Below, piece after piece: positions 23,186 through 35,005 of a DNA stretch of 64,000 bases (positions within the stretch are counted from its first letter, which is position 1; each line of letters opens with the position of its first letter). The DNA is from Cryptomeria japonica (taxonomy: Eukaryota > Streptophyta > Pinopsida > Cupressales > Cupressaceae): NCBI RefSeq assembly GCF_030272615.1, contig NC_081410.1, forward strand, positions 113,397,933 to 113,461,932. The letters are read 5' to 3'. The translations under genes and the position numbers were made by a program. Below the pieces are notes generated by a model, which saw only the letters and a list, made by a program, of their open reading frames with translations, ran no database searches and was not told where the DNA came from.

Positions 23186-24578
23186 TGTAATCACATAAAT
23201 CTGTCCAGCTTAATTAAATGAATATTTGCTATTTATTTGATTAAAAATACACTAGCCATGAGTTAATTAAATTAACATATAATTAATTCATCTTCAAAAT
23301 ATTCTCCTATTAATTAAATAAATTATTCAATTTATTTTAATTAATTCATTAAACCAAGTTCACAATTAATTAAATGAATAAATACTATTTATTTAATTTA
23401 ATCCCCCTTTTTCCTCTTTTAAGTGAATTAAATAAAACATTTATTTAAATCATTAAACCCCCCCTCCACTTGCATTCTCCTAAAAATGCAACTTGCACAC
23501 ATTTATTGAAATAAATGAATTTTATTTTAATAAAAATCCTATTTTCCCTCACCCACCAAACCCACTTGCAATTCTAATCTCCTTCTAGATTCTTCTAACC
23601 CCTTCCCAATTAGCCTAATCCATTCCCTAATTATTGTCACATTACTAAGCAACTTGGAGTCACTTCTCAAAGACTTCAAAATCTTTGAAAAACATTTAAT
23701 GCTTTGTGTGTTCAACAATTTAACCTCCAAAGTCTTCCAAAACCACTAATGGCTCTTACATGACCATTAATGGCTCTTACATAACCATTTATGGTTAATT
23801 CAACTTGTCTCCTCAAGCATTTATTGCTTTGACCATGTTTATCCCTTTTGCCTTTTGTACAAGAGTTTATCCATTGGATAAAAGCTTTATTCTTTGAATA
23901 AAGAGTTTATTCATTCAACTAACCTTGATCTTAACTCCCAAGGTCATGTCAAGCATTTAATGCTTATTCCCTCTCCTCTCAACCTATCTCACATTAACAC
24001 TTGTCATCCTAGGATTGGGTTGAAAGCCCTCACATGGATTGAAAATCATTCAATCCTGACCCTTGTTGAGATTGCTCAATCTCAACCATCCATTGCTCCA
24101 TTTTTCCTATAAATAGAGCCCATTTCTTCATAATCCAGATCCTGAAAACTTGTATGCATTTAAGCTATAGTGAATTCTAGAGAGCATTTAACATAAACCA
24201 CTAATATCTTGTCATCTTGGATAAAATAAATCATTTTAGCATCAATAGCATTTAGTATTAGCTTTTTTATTCACATTTAGAGCAAAATACTTCAATCTCA
24301 ATCCTCCATAAGCATCCATAGTGCAAAAAGCTGCTAAAAGCTACATTATTTTGGAACTTGGAGAGGAGAGGAACAAAGGAGAAGAAACCAAGAGCATGTT
24401 AGGAGGCATTTGGAGATGCCTCATCATATTTATCTTCTTAGTTAGATATTTTGTCATGCTTTTGATATCTCTTTTGATATACCTATTTAGATTAGTTTTT
24501 TATTGATTAACACTAACGGTTTCTTGTGTGTTGTGTGTTATTTATCATTGACTAACCTTCCTTTTTTGCAGAGCATCA
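23186..24578 (+). repeat. Tat element 3' LTR
   Basis: It is a direct repeat of 6052-7414, ending GAGCATCA. Differences are scattered, mostly transitions, about 40 by eye, plus 28 extra bases near 23850 (flanked by GTTTATCC on both sides, so a deletion in the 5' LTR by slippage is as likely as an insertion here). The TATA-like TATAAATAG is at 24108-24116. Confidence 0.93.
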
Positions 24579-24954
24579 CATGCAATATACTTTTTCATTC
24601 CCAAGACAAAAATTGTTACCTCAACGTACCAAAAATACTTTGACACTCTCTTCATATAATATGCATATCTGTCTTAAGCATTACCGCTCACCATCAGATC
24701 ATAAACCAATATAACCAATTTACTAGACTTAATCGGTTAGGGTCTATCAAAATAACAGGTAGGGTTTACCAGTTCAACTCTCCTATACATAGCAATACCG
24801 GTTCACTCCACAAACTTACTTACCAGTTACAATTTCCTTTCACTAGCTCTTCCTACCGGTTACAAAACAACATTACAACAATATCATTACCGATTAATTG
24901 ACATCAATGACAACATAACATTTCATTAATGCAATCTCTATGCAAATGCCAACA
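24579..24954 (-). repeat. Copia1 5' LTR, outer part
   Basis: This is the sequence after the Tat element. It has the ACCGGT/CCGGTT-rich character of conifer-like copia LTRs and ends AATGCCAACA, the complement of an LTR start TGTTGGCATT. It joins with 3990-6051 to make one LTR split by Tat. The first five bases, CATGC, are the right-hand target duplication. Confidence 0.8.
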
Positions 24955-25175
24955 ATGGAAAGTCTATATTGGGGACAATAAACCATGTGATATCATTGGA
25001 AACAGTGACATGATGTTGAGATTAAATAATGGAAATAAGTGGCTATTTTTTGATGTGAGAAATGTTCCTAAAGTCAAGGAATATTATTTTTGTAAGACAA
25101 CTTGATGCTTAAGGATGTAGCATCAACGTTTCTTTAAACACTTGGAAGGTGACCAAAGGAGATTTATGTTAGGAT
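24955..25175 (+). pseudogene. Old copia protease fragment, target of Copia1
   Basis: Plus-strand frame: YIGDNKPCDIIGNSDMMLRL, NKWLFFDVRNVPKVKEYYF, and after a frame slip GCSINVSLNTWKVTKGDL. This is the copia protease C-terminal pattern (GD..PC.I.G.G...L, DV..VP, WKVTKG.L.). No flanking gag or integrase is visible. Copia1 appears to have inserted into it at 24954. Confidence 0.75.
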
Positions 25176-26060
25176 TTAGGTGTCATCAACCTTTTAAATC
25201 TTATAACTTATTATCTTCTAAATGTCATTTGTAATTTACCCATAATAAGTTAAACCTTATAACCAATAGTGGTGAAAGAGAACATGTAAAGACAAAGTTA
25301 CTTTTATTGTTTGTCCTCCAGGAAATGACAAACAACTAGCTGACCCTCTTGAAATATTCTATTTTTAGTTTCTTGGAAACTTGTTAGGAGTTTTAATAGA
25401 ATATCTGATGGTTATGAGGATAAGCGCACCAAGATGGTGAACAAAAAAGGGGGTATAAGTGGTCAGTTTTTTTTTCTGAAATCAACTAAACTTGAACTTG
25501 GAGGAGCAATTTGAGACTCTTCCACTCAAAATTTAAAGATACCAAAAGAACAAGAATTGCAGTACTGTAAATCTTGTTTCCAAAATACTATTTAAAAAAA
25601 AAAATGGATAATATGAAGGCAATCAAATCTTTCATGCACATAAAGTTGTTCCTATTTTTTTAACAAAACATAACATAGTGTCTAGTGTGTGCATCAAAAA
25701 AGATATAGTTACATTTATTATTTTGAAAAACCCTTTGGTAGAAATATATTTAAGAGTGATCACTAGAATTTTTGTAATTTTTTGTTGAATACTATTTTGT
25801 TTTATGATTTTTCAAAGTGGATGCATCCCGAAAATCAAGTACCTACTTTGTGTGCCTCACATAACTTGCACCAAAATAATAAAAAAATCAATTAGTTTTT
25901 TTCAAAAGTTTAAATAATGAAGTTAAGAACAATTTAATATATAATTTGTTTCAAATTTGGACAAATAGTTAAAAAGTTATTACAAAAATTGTATACATAT
26001 GTCTCTAAGAACTTTGGAAATATTGGTAAAAAAAATTAAAAATTAATATGTTAATGTTGC
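25176..26060. other. AT-rich stretch, nothing recognised
   Basis: No ORF of note, no repeat ends and no RNA gene that I can recognise. Confidence 0.5.
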
Positions 26061-26085
26061 CCTCCTCCTCCTCCTCCTCCTCCTC

Positions 26086-26145
<60 letters not shown>

Positions 26146-26169
26146 ACTCTCTCTCACACACACACACAC
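26061..26169. repeat. Compound microsatellite (CCT)n(CT)n(CA)n
   Basis: About ten CCT units run into about 26 CT units, then CACTCACTCTCTCTCACACACACACA. A pure simple-sequence tract. Confidence 0.97.
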
Positions 26170-26951
26170 GTGGAGTCACTAGAAAATTAGGTTTATAGTT
26201 CTAGAGTGGATTGACAAGAAAAAGGTTGAAGATCTAAAAATATTATATGGTAGCGAATACAAAGCATAGATTCCAAATATTGTTATAATTCTCTCTTTAT
26301 GACCCAAGAAGGTGGAATGGGTGAAGAACCATCTTTCTCACATTCACCCATAAGTGATTTTGTTTATCTCTAGAATTAAATGACTCTTCATTCGTGAAGA
26401 TGTCTGAAATCAAAATCCCCAATTGAATGAAGTCTTCATGTCCCAGCAAATCACATTTCAAAATTTGATGAATGAGGTAAGTGAATCATTTAGTCTCCAT
26501 CTATTGGCATCATCAAGGAAAAGTATTCTATGGGATGATAAGTGGAATCAAGGGATAGTAAAACTTTCAAGCACAACTATTTGCATAGGCTTCAAGCAAG
26601 ACAGGGTGTTCAAGAAATGTTTGTACTTAATAGATATACTGGAACCAAGATTATTACAAAATAAATGAAGTGTTAGACAGATGAGAAGTTATCCTCTCAA
26701 GGATAAATTTGAAACACAAGGTTAATTTTTAAAGGAAGAATGGTTTCTTAATCAAGTAAATTTTGTATCATATTCTCTAGTTGTTGCAATAACATCAAGC
26801 ACCACCTTCATCATGGGTTTTATCTAGTTATGTCATTACTTATAAGAAACCAAGGCTAAATTAAAAGGGTCTTCTCAATTCCAACAATCTCTCTCTCTCT
26901 CACCAATTTTTGTGGAAAGGAGAGAAAATAAATTACAATTTTTTAACTAAG
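26170..26951. other. No recognised gene; one unassigned small ORF
   Basis: The only open stretch is 26423-26668 on the plus strand (81 residues, MNEVFMSQQITFQNLMNEVS at its start). It has no family I recognise. Nothing else is visible. Confidence 0.4.
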
Positions 26952-28096
26952 TGTAGTACCCTAAATTGTACTCCCATAAAATTTTATCCATATTTGATCC
27001 CTCACCTTGGCATTCATGCTCTAAGGCTTGAATGAGACCTGATTATGATCTTGTCATACAAATCTATCATCATTTTCACTTTGCACTTCATCCTTCCCCT
27101 CAAATTTGGTCTCTAATTGGGCAGGACTAAGGTGTGGCGCCCTACTCCCCTCAGGAATATAGCTCCCAATGCCTTGGTCCTCCCAACTAGGACCCAATAT
27201 GATTTGAGTCAGAATTCCATCTTTGTGTCGGCTCATGTTGGAAAATTAATTAGTTTTTTGAGGGGAAACTATAAAAAGAGGTCTACCCCTCTCATTTGAT
27301 CATCCACACACATGAAATTCAACTCAACATCAAGAAATCAAGCATTCAAGTTCAAGAAAGCATTGAATCAAAGATAAGGTCAAGATTCAAGTGTTGGAGT
27401 TAACATTCATGGTCTATGTTATTGAAGACTTCATGAAACCTTAATTTCATGTGGAGACAAACAAAACTTCACAAGGAGGTGTATTATTTGTGTTTCATTC
27501 ATTATTAAAAATATCCCTCAAAAGGAGAACATTTCCATTACTACAATTCAATCATATTTCATTTCTATTTCATGGTTAATTTGAAAGTCGAGGTTTGACC
27601 TAAGGCAAATGCCTATACTCAGCCTATTTCCCTTCTCTAGTCTACGCATGAATAGGTACAAAGCTACAATCTTTAGGATAATCTTTATTTGTAGAGACGA
27701 ATTGATCCCCCATTGGAGTGTGCAAAGTTTGAAGGACTACAACGACCGTCACACCAACCATGACAAATCAGGAGCTCCTTCTAGGAACATATTCGAATCC
27801 TCTTACAATCCTCAGATCCATGTTCGTGGCTTGATTTGGAGATTATAGGTTACTCTTTATGCATTTTTATATTAATTCTAATATATTTTTCCTAATTTTA
27901 GCAAATTCAATAATTTAATTCAACTTAAGGGAGAGAAGAGATGCATTCCAAACCCCCTTGAATTTTATCACTTATCAGACATCTTAAGGTTAGATCAATC
28001 TAATTTCTATCTTTCCCTAATGTAATGTTTCCCAAGTAAAAATTAACTATTTTCATCCTTCTAGTGACCTAGAAACCCTAATTTTTGACTATTACA
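26952..28096 (+). mobile_element. Ty3/gypsy solo LTR
   Basis: It begins TGTAGTACCCTAAATTG and ends GACTATTACA. The flanking five bases are CTAAG (26947-26951) and ATAAG (28097-28101), one mismatch. A core promoter ACTATAAAAAGAGG lies at about 27268-27281, followed by the CATTCAAGTTCAAG-type leader. No internal genes follow, which fits recombination between two LTRs. Its last ~310 bases recur at about 49555-49866. Confidence 0.72.
27268..27277 (+). promoter_or_regulatory. Likely TATA box of the solo LTR
   Basis: ACTATAAAAA sits in mid-LTR, followed at the usual distance by a CA-rich start region. Confidence 0.5.
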
Positions 28097-28100
28097 ATAA

Positions 28101-29829
28101 GCAATTAAAAATATGAAAGACTACACACATTCTAGTTTGCCCTTCCCAAAAAGGTTTAATGGCCTCTCCGTAGTCATGCATACACAACCGTGTGCAAGTA
28201 CTCACTCCCACAACTTACTTCTCACTTATGTCCCACCTAAGCTTTCTAAAGAAGATCTTCACTAGAATTTGAGAATGTGGGGTCCCATTAGAGTCCTTCA
28301 CTTGAAGCAAAAATATGAGGGTGTTGTTATTGTGGATTACTTCAACCTCAAACATGCAAACAAAGTCCTAGTTGAAATACAAAAAAGAAGGGCATTTATT
28401 GATCATGGTTGGGAAATAGAAGGAGACAAATTAATAAGGGTTGAGTATGCTAGACCCACAACCTAGAATTAGGGTACACTTGTCATTTTCAATTTAAATA
28501 CTACCATGTCACCATATAGTATAAGATCCCACTTCTAACAATATGGTATGCTTGGCAATGCTTCCTTCCCCCCTCTTTCTTTTTTTCTACCATAGCTCTC
28601 ACAATCAAGTTTTACATTCTCTCATATCACCCATTAAAAATGTTCATCTTAAAGAAGTTTGTGTTCATTTAAGGTATCAATATAATCCATTAAGATAGAC
28701 TCTCCATCCACTTTCTCCATCTCCACCCTCTTTATTTCCCCATCCAACAATGAATGTGCCCATACCCATATCATATAATATATTCTCTTTGAGATACAAC
28801 TACATATTAACTATATTCCACCAATATTCCCCATTTATTTTCTTCTTGCAAATACTCACCTTTCTAGTTAAAGAATAATAGACTCTCTACTAAACATTCT
28901 AACTAATTTATTGGTCATGGTTGGGGAATGGAAAGAGGAAAATTAGTATGGGCTAAGTACACTAGACCCACAACCTAGAACCATGGCACATTTGTCATTT
29001 TCAATTTGAAAACCACCATGTCACCACATAGTATAAGATACCTCTCTATCCCCCTCCTCTCCCTTTCCTTTCTCTCCATTTTTTTCAAAGCTTTCACAAT
29101 TAATATTTTTGCAGTTTCTTATCCCATTAGAGAGAATCAAGTTGTTGTTTCTACAAGAGAAACATGAATTAATATAATAGTTATTCAAGTTTAAATGTTC
29201 TTGGCATCACAACCCGTGGATTGTAAGATATTATTATACTTGTTCTCAACGTATGATTCTCTTAGAGCTCAAAAAATATCAAAAGTAATAAAGAAGAGGG
29301 AGGTGTCAATTTCAAGTTTTCTTTGTCACACAAGTAGTGGACATATCCAATAATGTGTGCCTATTGAAACCTTTATTCCTAACAACCTTTCATTGAAAGA
29401 GTTAAATGCATGTGTCTTGTTTGGTCTATAGTGTCAAAAATCCATACATAGTTTTTATCATATTATAAAACCATAGGGTTTTTTAACACTATAGACTTTG
29501 CAAACCCAATTGGACACCCAGGAATTTTAAGGGAAAAAACACAAATGGAGTAAGAAAAAGTAATTCGCACACATTATGTTGAGTTAAAGTGGATTCACAA
29601 TGGCTAGAAAAGCCCATGAAAACTCTATTGGAGGTCTCACTGCAAGTGTTTTCTGTATACCCATTATATTCTCAAATAGTGTAAGAGTTTATGGTACTCT
29701 TTTTCAATGTTCTCTTGTTTGTTTAATACTTTTGATTGTCAAATTCAATGATTTTCATAGTTTTCATGACATAATTCATTTGTTTAATTTGTATAATTTT
29801 TACTAGCACATATGATGTTATTTAGGATA
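28101..29829. other. Non-coding part of block A with internal direct repeat
   Basis: No gene recognised. The ~137 bp segment starting TTTATTGATCATGGTTGGG at 28395 is repeated from 28905 with about 85-90% identity by eye. The 29270-29600 part also matches copy B. Confidence 0.6.
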
Positions 29830-32426
29830 ATTGATATTAAGTATGGGAAGAAACAAGTGAGGAACAACCAAATTGAAAGAGGTAGCAAAGTAAAGAAAAA
29901 GGGTGTGCATGAGAAGATTGCATGAAGTGAGAAAAATAGGAGGAGAAGGTATGCCATCTAAACCAACTTAATTACATGTACCGAATGAACCTAATTCAAA
30001 CCAAGAACAAGTGCAAATCAATGATCAAGAAAATGCAATTTATGCAAACCACGAATATGCACCAATATTAACACCTCCTCGAATTATTTGTAGAAAACCA
30101 AAGCATCTAATTAATACTGATGAAAATATTTTGAAGCCAATGCCTGATAAATTCTTGAATGCACTTGTAGAAGAATGGCTAATAGAATATGGGAAAATTA
30201 TTTTGAGAGTTTAAATAAAACTAGAAGATGCCATTTAATTGTTGAAATGATTAAAAAAATTGAATTTTAGAGGCACAAAAAAAATTATTGGTTTAAGATC
30301 TATGGACCTTCCCAATTTGAACAATAACTCTGCTTAAAAATTGAACTCAAGGATTGGACATCTATCATGAATAGCTATCATTTCTATGGTTGAGGTTTCA
30401 TTTACATATTAGCCTAGGGATGTCTTACTTGAAATGGTCCAACATAGTTTGTGCACTAAGTTCCAATAAAAGCCATTCTATTCTACTGCAACAAAGAAAA
30501 TTACTGAAATAAACAAACAAAAATGTAATGACTAAAATGTTACAGGAAATCTTAATTTTGAAAGTCAATTCAAGAAACTAACTACCAATAATGTTTGAAG
30601 CTGACAAACAAGAACTACTATGTTTGCCTTTGGCTGCAGGAACAGTCACAAGTTTTGGTTCTAGTGGTTGTAGGAACAATCAAATGATAGAAAAAAAACT
30701 ATAGTAAAAGAAAATTAAAGTAACAAATACAGAGGATTTCTCACCAAGTGGGCCCCCTTGGATGAGCAAGTCTAGAACTCAAATAGTCTCATATATTCAA
30801 AACACCATCACTTTATTTATCATTCAAAAAGTTGATATATACTAGAGAAAATACCATCTAACTCTAAAAAACTCTATCTAACCCCCATAAGGAGGTCCAA
30901 ATCTTTATTTATAAGAAAACTATAACAAACTACTAACTACCTAAACCATGCCCAAGAGAATAGGAAATTTTTTTATTACAATAAAGAAAGAGTCAACCAC
31001 AAATATTGCAAGACATTCATCATTCATAACCAAGAATATAGCACAACGGTTCTTGCTAGATTGTCTCTTACTAGAGACAGTCATAAATAATTCTTGAACC
31101 GCTTCGCCATTCTTTACTTTCTCGGTTACCACCTAGCTCACTTCTTTAATGCTTACAAGCACCTTGACCCTAGCTTTAACGACTTGAATGGCATGATCCT
31201 CCTTTCTGGCATGGTTTGGCCGCTTCTAGAGCTACCTAAGTATCTCTGCATCATGAGTTAAAGCACATAAACACATACATGTCCATTTTCTATCAACCAT
31301 AACATTCATTCATCCATATATATAATTATTATAGTAATTCACATAGCTGCAGGAATATATTTAGCCAAAACAATACAATTTTTGAATGGTTTGGTTAATA
31401 TTCATCATGCATAGGATCAAAAACGTCTAACACATCCTATACCCTCAACATTGTCTAATTAAGTAGCTTAAACCATGGAAAACATATCAGACATGAACAC
31501 AAAAAGAACTATTATTTTAGCTCATCAAGATCATCTGAAAATAATAGTGAAAAAACTATATTAAGAAATCTATTTGATGCATATCAATCAATTGGTTCGA
31601 CATCATACTCTAAAGATGCCAATATTACCCAACATGTTCTTATGTCGACCATAATAAGCAAGAAAAATAAAATCTTGTTAAATACTTTCAAAACAAGTAT
31701 GCCATTAAAGATAAGTAGAAGAACGCTACACCATGCCTTAGGGAGCCTTGAGAAAATTGTGGATCCTAACAATAATTCTCTTTAGGCATTCTTGGGTAGA
31801 CTTCCTTGGAAAGACAAGGTTTTTGTTGAAGCATTAAGATTATTAATTGAAAATTTTTGGCATGACAACACAATAGTTTCACCTAATTAAAAATATGTTG
31901 TTAGAAGACAAATTGGATGTAAAAATTGTGAGCCATATCCGATTTTTTTTTTTATATGACTCAAACACAATTTTATGGTTCAAAACTATCCTCAAATAAG
32001 AATTAGTCATAGGTTTCTTAAAAATGGCTAAACCTTTTCATGTTAAGATAAATCATGCATGTACCTCATGTTGTTGTAGAATGCATATTGAATTTTTAGT
32101 GTATTATGATATTTATTGACATATATGTTGTACTTTTCACACTAGGGATGTTTTGCAGGAATGTGGTATACAAGTCTCTCCAAAGTCATCAGTAGATTTT
32201 ATTTCCTGTATTATTTAGAAGAGTTTATGGCTGCACTTTTTATAATATGATGTGTTTGAAGAGGTTATGTGCTACATGTGGTGATTTGCAATGCTTGAAA
32301 AAATGTGTACATTTAGAGAGCACACATGAAATTGGGAAGAAGCTTGTATCTTTTGAAAAATACAAGTCTGTTACGTATGGGGTTAAAGATGGAAAAGAGT
32401 TGAAGAAATGTGAGTTAGTGAAAAAT

Positions 32427-32430
<4 letters not shown>
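29830..32430 (+). pseudogene. Degenerate cysteine-rich transposase-like frame, copy A
   Basis: Scattered plus-strand pieces read in order: MPDKFLNALVEEWLIEYGK (about 30150), then, after a 1.2 kb interruption, GRLPWKDKVFVEALRLLIEN (31797), FYMTQTQFYG (31950), a Cys/His-rich stretch with HACTSCCCRMHIEFL (32051), CHICCTLFT, LQECGIQVSPKSSVDFIS (32160), CATCGDLQCLKKCVHLE (32268-32320) and KYKSVTYGVKDGKELKKCEL (32360). The order W..R/TQ..Y/C.CC..H/C..C...C/KY...K resembles a widespread, poorly described transposase-like family with an RNase H-fold C-terminus. That C-terminus is not visible here. The assignment is from memory of the pattern and is tentative. Stops and frame breaks are frequent. Confidence 0.42.
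30294..31529. other. 1.2 kb segment present only in copy A
   Basis: It is absent from copy B, where the flanks join as GGTTTAAAATCATCT near 60235. It is bounded by AAGATC on both sides (30288-30293 and about 31524-31529). It could be an insertion with a 6 bp duplication, or B could have lost it between direct repeats. No TG..CA ends and no terminal inverted repeats are seen. No gene recognised. Confidence 0.55.
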
Positions 32431-32523
<93 letters not shown>

Positions 32524-32534
32524 CTCTCTCTCTT
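32429..32534. repeat. (TC)n microsatellite
   Basis: About 50 TC units with a single G interruption at 32521. It lies in the A-only part of the block. Confidence 0.97.
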
Positions 32535-33475
32535 AGTTGTCTTATCGCTCCTACAAATTCGACCACAATCATAGACTTAGTAAGTAATATATTTAGTCAT
32601 AAATAACTATACATATTACATCAACATAAAGGTGATAACTTGTAGAAAGTGAAATTGAATTTAATGTTGAAACTCGTCATCTGTCATTTCTAAGCATTCA
32701 CATTATGATTAAATAACATTACAAAAAATGATTATAAAATTTGGTAAAGTTTCCCAGTGCAACGAAATTTAACACTTACAATTTAGATGAATACCAATTG
32801 TAATTCGTAAGTTTTATTGATTTGCAATATCATTAGTCCATAACATGATAAATTGTTCATAACTTAGCCATTCACAACTGATATACATTTAATTTTTAAG
32901 TTTCAAAGTAGGAAGATATGCACACAATGAACAAATTTGATTGAATATCACCTTTTCTATATATTTAAATGTAGACTAAAAGTTTTACAAAAGTGTGGCA
33001 TGTGTCAACTCAAATGATAAAATATACAAAAAAGGATATCTTCCAACATAATACAAGTTTAACAAAAATGTGGCATATGCCATCTAAAGATCAATATATA
33101 ATAAAAATGTTGAATATCTACGTGTATTTTTCATTCAATCACAACAACTAACTATATATGACTACCAAATCTTATAGTTATGGTGGACCAAAATCGATCA
33201 TCTTTGAAGTACTATGTGGCTCTATAGATGGTTGCACAACAATAATTGAAAAAAAAAATTAGATTACTTATGTCAATAATAGCTTACAATTGTCAAATTA
33301 ACATCAAAGCATTTATATTGAACTATTTTTTTTATATACAATTGAATTGTTGATTACCTCATGTCATTGTTTTTATGGCTGAAAGGCATTTTGAAAATGA
33401 TGGTACTCTTTGATGATCTAGAGTCCCACAAAATTAGTGAGTTAGACAATTTATGTTATGGCCAATTTGCGAAGA

Positions 33476-33632
33476 GGGCTATACCAAGTAAAATATAATA
33501 ATATTTGACTTGGTATATAATGATTCATTAGGTATTACTTATATCATTGTATTTTAGCTGGTATAGCTCGCTTGGCATACAATTATTCATTAGGCATTAC
33601 TTGTATCATTGTATTTTACTTGGTATAGCCCC
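33476..33632. repeat. Hairpin MITE-like repeat, copy A
   Basis: GGGCTATACCAAGTAAAATA at 33476 is answered by the complementary TATTTTA..TGGTATAG at 33550-33566 and again, closer to perfect, at 33610-33632. The right half is duplicated in tandem (period about 65). The counterpart in copy B is at 61493-61650. Confidence 0.7.
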
Positions 33633-33893
33633 CTTGGTATTTTAGTTGACAAAAAACATAATAAAATAAATATGTATCAAAGGCTCTAATGGTTCTCCTG
33701 ATGTCCTAAGACAGGCCATCATTTATCAATGTTGTAAAAGATCCTAGTTATTGTTGTATGTAGAAGACAAACAATGTAAGACTTGATCAATCTAGACTTA
33801 CATATATAATCATAATACATTTAAAAAAACTAAATCTAAATCATGCTAGAATAACTCATATCAACTCTTCAAACTATTATATCTTTCAATTAA

Positions 33894-34830
33894 ATTGTGT
33901 TCAATTACCTTTTTTTCGATTAGGTGTCCTCAAGAATAACCTTGGCAAAGGGGGTATCTTAGCCACATATGGCATAGTCTAAAAGAGTAACATAATAAAT
34001 ATAAACACATAATGTTAACACATAATTCAATTAATCACAATTAAAATTATATGGAAATTCAAATTTACTTATGCATTTTGAAATGCATAATGTTTGCATC
34101 AATTTAATCTAATCTATAGAAAAACTATTTACATTTGCAAATTTAAAGCATTTAATAAATAAAATGTTATAACTTCAATTCAACATACCTGCATTTGAGT
34201 GGCAAAGACCTGATCCATCAAGTAATTGGTGAGTACCACATCATCTAGTGTGCAAACTTGACTAGCCACACAATATGTACACTAATGGGGGTTTGTGCCA
34301 TTACCATGTACTATGGTATCTACTCCAAAGCATACATGGTAACAGGTGGGGAACCTGTGAGAGTTGGGCACACTAGATGTAGATGGTCTTCGGGTCTAGT
34401 TGCTACACTATTATCTATTACTACAACATCATTTGGGCCAAGAGGCTGGAATAACTAACTCCCACGTTGAATAATGGTGTCAGTCAGTGTGGAAAGTACA
34501 TGAAGAGTATTCACCTCTATAGACTCCTTCAGAGCTACAGGGACTATGACATGAATAATAGGTTTCACAACTACTGGTATGATTGGGTTAGTTTTCTACT
34601 CATCGAGCCCCTAGTCTATCCCAGTGATAACTTTAAGAAACCCCCCTTCAAAAAATTATATAAAATCTTGGTGAATATTTAATTTTTTCTAAAAATAATA
34701 ATAATGTTTATTGGCGAAGCTTTCCTTTTTATAAAAAAAAATTAATTTTATTAACGAATTTGTTTATATCAATTTGTTTTGGTAGAAAATATTAGCGAAT
34801 CTTGGAAGATAATAATTGTATGCATTAATG
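33894..34830. other. No recognised feature
   Basis: AT-rich with small ORFs only (34258-34458, 34467-34682); neither resembles a family I know. Confidence 0.4.
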
Positions 34831-35005
34831 TCCAAGGGGTTGAGCTTAATTGGTTAAAACAATGGGTTTTCACTGTGGAGACCCAAGTTCAACTCCCAAT
34901 ATGGACATCTAAAATGAATTCTAATTTGTGACTCTTGGCCTTCCATAAAAATGGGGAAGGTCTAGGGTAAATCTAATCAAACATAATAATAATAATAATA
35001 ATAAT
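34831..35005 (+). mobile_element. tRNA-derived SINE
   Basis: The head reads like a tRNA: box A-like TTGAGCTTAATTGGTTA at 34840-34856 (compare TRGCTCAGTTGG) and box B-like AGTTCAACTCC at 34886-34896 (compare GGTTCGANTCC), about 40 bases apart. About 85 bases of unrelated body follow, then a (TAA)n tail at 34982-35005. A polymerase III promoter is implied. No clear target duplication. Confidence 0.62.

Larger units (their letters stand above)
6052..24578 (+). mobile_element. Ty3/gypsy Tat-type LTR retrotransposon, structurally complete, 18.5 kb
   Basis: It has two direct LTRs (6052-7414 and 23186-24578), a PBS at 7417, gag-pol on the plus strand (10106-17411), an antisense gene (20219-22035), a polypurine tract (23173-23185) and near-identical 5 bp flanks. 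Domain order is Gag, protease, G-patch-like motif, RT, RNase H, a second archaeal-type RNase H, integrase. A second RNase H and an extra ORF before the 3' LTR are known marks of the plant Tat/Ogre group. The LTRs differ by roughly 3% plus a 28 bp indel (counted by eye), so it is fairly young. The genes are nevertheless full of stops. Confidence 0.92.
1..24954 (-). mobile_element. Copia1: Ty1/copia LTR retrotransposon, 3' end outside window, interrupted by nested insertions
   Basis: Read on the minus strand, the order is LTR (24954 down to 3990, interrupted), primer-binding site, gag, zinc knuckle plus protease, integrase, RT and RNase H, which is the Ty1/copia order. The 3' LTR lies beyond the left edge. 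The LTR begins TGTTGGCA at 24954 (minus strand) and ends next to a TGGTATCAGAGC primer-binding site at 3976-3987. The 18.5 kb Tat element and a ~1 kb DNA transposon sit inside the LTR. Every coding domain is broken by stops or frame changes, so it is a dead copy. The 3' target duplication cannot be checked here. Confidence 0.9.

Noticed and set aside
32240-32606. 110- and 119-residue ORFs with (RE)n or (SL)n repeats
   Set aside because: They are translations of the (TC)n microsatellite.
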